A stretch of 45,955 nt of DNA from CAYWMP01 sp964459445 (GTDB lineage: Bacteria > Desulfobacterota > DSM-4660 > Desulfatiglandales > HGW-15): positions 1-45,955 of the forward strand of contig CAYWMP010000022.1 in assembly GCA_964459445.1 (NCBI GenBank), in the 5' to 3' direction. The notes below the pieces were generated by a model that was not told the origin of the DNA, searched no databases, and saw only the letters and a list, made by a program, of their open reading frames with translations. Both the position numbers and the translations under genes were made by a program. This document shows positions 43,400-45,955 of the stretch, one piece after another. The stretch's first letter is position 1. The number at the start of each line of letters is the position of its first letter.

Positions 43400-45955
43400 A
43401 TGAATCATATATCTAAAAAAATATCACTGGGTTTCGCGATCGGTTTCTTCACCTTTTCAATTCTCTCTCTGCCCGCACTTGCCGCTGGCAAGAATGTCTT
43501 TGGACCCGAGACGCTCAAGATAAAGCGTTTTGTCATCCATGTCTCAATGCACCGATTCCAGGTAGATGATCCGGGGCAAGGTACGCTTATTGTCAAGAAT
43601 AAGACACCCAAGAAGCGCATCCGAAGGGGATTTATCCTATTAAACAACAGATTTATCTCTTTAAGAAAATTCCTAAACAGCGACGATAAGAAGTTCAAAC
43701 AAAAAGTCCCCTTAAGTACTAAAAATCGTATGCTCGTTTTGTTACTCGGCAAACGCGGAGCGGCCATTTCAATTAAGATAAAAAAGAAAAGCACTGTTCC
43801 CATACCTGAGACCACTTTCATGGCAAATCCTGAATCAATCCATATTGGGGAATCCAGTGTCCTTTCATGGACAGCCAATAACGCGGATTCGGTTAATATC
43901 GACCAAGGTATCGGAGAGGTTGAACTGAGTGGTTCACGCAATATCACACCGGCCGAGACCACAATTTACACTCTGACGGCAACAGGGGCTGGAGGCACAG
44001 CGACCGAAAGCGTAACGGTAACGGTTGTAAACCGGATACCCATTGCCGACCCCCAATCCGTGACAACGGATGAAGACACATTCCTTTCAATCACCTTGAC
44101 CGGCTCCGATCCTGATGGCGATCCGATCACCTTCCATGTGGTCACCGAGCCGAGTAATGGTGCTCTTACAGGCGCCCCGCCAAACCTTACCTATGCCCCC
44201 AATGCCGATTTCAACGGACCGGACTCCTTTACCTTTATAATCAATGACGGAAAGGATGACTCCCTGCCGGCAACCGTCTCCCTACAAGTGAACGCCGTGA
44301 ATGACCCACCGGTTGCCGAAAACCAAAATGTGACTTTGAATGAAGACGAGGTATCGACCATTGTCCTTTCCGCATCGGATGTGGATGGAGACAATTTAAC
44401 CTATCAGGTTATTTCAAATCCCTCCCATGGCATCCTTTCAGGAACAGCGCCCAATCTTACCTACACGCCATATGCAAACTACAGCGGCACTGATTCCTTC
44501 ACCTTTAAGGCGAATGACGGTGCCGTAGACTCAGAGCCGGCTGCGGTTTCTATCCAGGTGGTGGCGGTAAACGATCCACCGGTCGCCGTTGATGACGCAG
44601 TAAGCACAGAGGCCAATACCCCTGTTACGACGGGCAATGTCCTTTCAAACGACACGGACGTGGATAACGACACCCTGACGATTCAAAGCTTTACCCAACC
44701 GGCCAACGGGTTCGTTGCTCATAACGGCAACGGCACCTTTACATATACGCCCAACACCGATTTTCATGGCAGCGACAGCTTTGCTTATACGGTCAGCGAC
44801 GGCAACGGCGGTACCGATTCGGCCAGTGTAGCGGTCACCGTGATAGAGGTAACGACTCCGCCTGCTGTAAGTTTAAATGCATCTCCCTCTACGATTGTGC
44901 AAGGGGAATCTTGCACCCTGTCCTGGACTTCCAGTAGGGCCCAGAACGCCCACATAGACAATGGCGTCGGGGTTGTGGCGGTCAATGGAACGACCACGGT
45001 TTCCCCGTCCCATACAACGACCTATACCATCACCGTGACCGGACTATACGGCTCTGCCAGTGCCCGGGCCGAAGTCAGGGTAACCGGCAATCCAGAGCCT
45101 CAACCTGAAGCGTCTTTTGGGGAACAATATCAGGATCTTGTGCCGAATGATGCCACGGTTGATGAGTACGATCCGGAGCGATTTTCTCTGATTACCGGGC
45201 TGGTCCAGGAATTAGGCGGCTCTCCCATATCATATGTATCAATTGCGATACACGGGTACCCGGAATACGGCACCGTAATAACCGATGCTGATGGGCGATT
45301 CTCCATCCCGGTTGAGGGAGGTGGAACCTATACTGTCACCTACCGAAAAGAGGGCCTGATTGAGGCCCAAAGGAAGGTAAATGTCCCCTGGAACGACATT
45401 GCCATTGCCGAGACTGTTCAGATGATCGCCGAGGACACAAAAGCAACCACGCTGACATTTGACGGCAATCCTGATACGGTCGTGACCCATCAAAGTACAG
45501 AAGTGACTGATACATTCGGCAGCCGTACATGCTCAATGGTCTTTACGGGAGACAACAGGGCCTATTTGGTGGATGAAAATGGAAACGATGTCCATGAACT
45601 AACCACCATCACCACCCGGGCAAGTGAATTCACCACGCCGAATTCCATGCCGGCAATCCTGCCTCCCACTTCAGCCTACACCTATTGCGTAGAACTCAGT
45701 GTGGATGGTGCTCGAAGAGTGAGGTTTGAAAAACCGGTTGTCGCCTGGGTGAATAATTTCCTGGGTTTTGACGTGGGTGAGATTGTTCCGGTTGGTTACT
45801 ACGATCGAGATAGGGGTGTCTGGGCGGCCTCCAATAATGGTCTAGTGGTCAGGCTGTTGGACACCAACACCGACGGTATAGTAGACGCATTGGATGCAGA
45901 CGGAGACGACCAACGCGATGATCTGGACAATGACGGCTCCTTCAGCGATGAAGTT
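43400..45955 (+). CDS. Giant secreted multidomain protein, probably the N-terminal part of an Rhs/YD-repeat protein (runs off the window)
   Basis: Open for 852 codons to the window end with no stop. Order: signal peptide (1-29, cleaved near ALAA), a basic strand-rich domain (about 31-130), an Ig-like domain (131-210, ESIHIGESSVLSWT), three cadherin-like tandem repeats (211-483, two joined by VNDPPVA), a second Ig-like domain (483-563, STIVQGESCTLSWT), a carboxypeptidase-regulatory-like domain (593-670) and a segment ending in Asp-rich, calcium-site-like repeats (TDGIVDALDADGDD). GYYDRDRGVW followed by SNNGLVVRLLD and this Asp-rich stretch resemble the part preceding the YD repeats in deltaproteobacterial Rhs-like proteins. 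A G-rich Shine-Dalgarno (GGCGGGGG) lies about 7 bases before the ATG. Confidence 0.8.
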   Translation, partial: MNHISKKISLGFAIGFFTFSILSLPALAAGKNVFGPETLKIKRFVIHVSMHRFQVDDPGQGTLIVKNKTPKKRIRRGFILLNNRFISLRKFLNSDDKKFKQKVPLSTKNRMLVLLLGKRGAAISIKIKKKSTVPIPETTFMANPESIHIGESSVLSWTANNADSVNIDQGIGEVELSGSRNITPAETTIYTLTATGAGGTATESVTVTVVNRIPIADPQSVTTDEDTFLSITLTGSDPDGDPITFHVVTEPSNGALTGAPPNLTYAPNADFNGPDSFTFIINDGKDDSLPATVSLQVNAVNDPPVAENQNVTLNEDEVSTIVLSASDVDGDNLTYQVISNPSHGILSGTAPNLTYTPYANYSGTDSFTFKANDGAVDSEPAAVSIQVVAVNDPPVAVDDAVSTEANTPVTTGNVLSNDTDVDNDTLTIQSFTQPANGFVAHNGNGTFTYTPNTDFHGSDSFAYTVSDGNGGTDSASVAVTVIEVTTPPAVSLNASPSTIVQGESCTLSWTSSRAQNAHIDNGVGVVAVNGTTTVSPSHTTTYTITVTGLYGSASARAEVRVTGNPEPQPEASFGEQYQDLVPNDATVDEYDPERFSLITGLVQELGGSPISYVSIAIHGYPEYGTVITDADGRFSIPVEGGGTYTVTYRKEGLIEAQRKVNVPWNDIAIAETVQMIAEDTKATTLTFDGNPDTVVTHQSTEVTDTFGSRTCSMVFTGDNRAYLVDENGNDVHELTTITTRASEFTTPNSMPAILPPTSAYTYCVELSVDGARRVRFEKPVVAWVNNFLGFDVGEIVPVGYYDRDRGVWAASNNGLVVRLLDTNTDGIVDALDADGDDQRDDLDNDGSFSDEV

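Overview
The window looks like chromosome from an anaerobic deltaproteobacterium (Desulfobacterota, of the sulfate-reducing or syntrophic type). This rests on gene content and style: an acyl-CoA dehydratase activase system, a DUF4416-YicC-RemA-like-Gmk run, HDOD-domain signalling proteins, a GAF-GspE ATPase, a tandem-domain extracellular giant protein, several TTG/GTG starts, and gene-poor gaps filled with short degenerate repeats. No rRNA, tRNA, phage, integrase, transposase or CRISPR array was seen. Genus cannot be assigned from sequence alone.

Layout. 1-6.2 kb (+): RNase Y, a small beta-flower-like protein, DNA polymerase I, then a 298-bp element with 22-bp terminal inverted repeats and a radical SAM protein with a C-terminal winged-helix-like region. 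6.4-12.5 kb (+): a double-ATPase acyl-CoA dehydratase activase, its separate partner subunit, and RNase G overlapping it by 4 bp. 13-16.6 kb (+): membrane M48 protease with TPRs, a cold-shock protein with a clear terminator, and a TraB-family membrane protein. 16.9-19.7 kb (-): TrkH and TrkA potassium uptake, overlapping by one base. 20.1-24.9 kb (+): heptose-7-phosphate kinase, UDP-glucose dehydrogenase, DUF4416, YicC, RemA-like, guanylate kinase. 24.9-29.2 kb (-): a signalling block (CheD-like lacking its catalytic Cys, HDOD with zinc ribbon, CheR, HDOD) whose downstream end abuts the C-terminal remnant of a ribokinase gene.

29.5-36.6 kb: RlmB-type methyltransferase (+), Maf (-), TatD (-), a GAF-MshEN-like-GspE ATPase (+), ArgC (-) and a YchF-like GTPase (-). 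36.7-42.8 kb (+): a probable export operon made of a TetR regulator with two 16-bp operators at its promoter, an MMPL/RND transporter, a LolA-like periplasmic protein and an outer-membrane barrel protein. A VLEGFE hexapeptide occurs in both the transporter and the barrel protein. 43.4 kb to the right edge (+): the first 852 codons of a secreted giant protein (signal peptide, Ig-like, three cadherin-like repeats, Ig-like, carboxypeptidase-regulatory-like, Asp-rich segment) that resembles the N-terminal part of Rhs/YD-repeat proteins. Its C-terminus is outside the window.

The best candidates for something new are the transporter/barrel pair with the shared motif, the pseudo-CheD signalling block that seems to interrupt a conserved gmk-rlmB neighbourhood, and the Rhs-like giant at the right edge. 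Assignments come from reading motifs by eye; no database search was possible.
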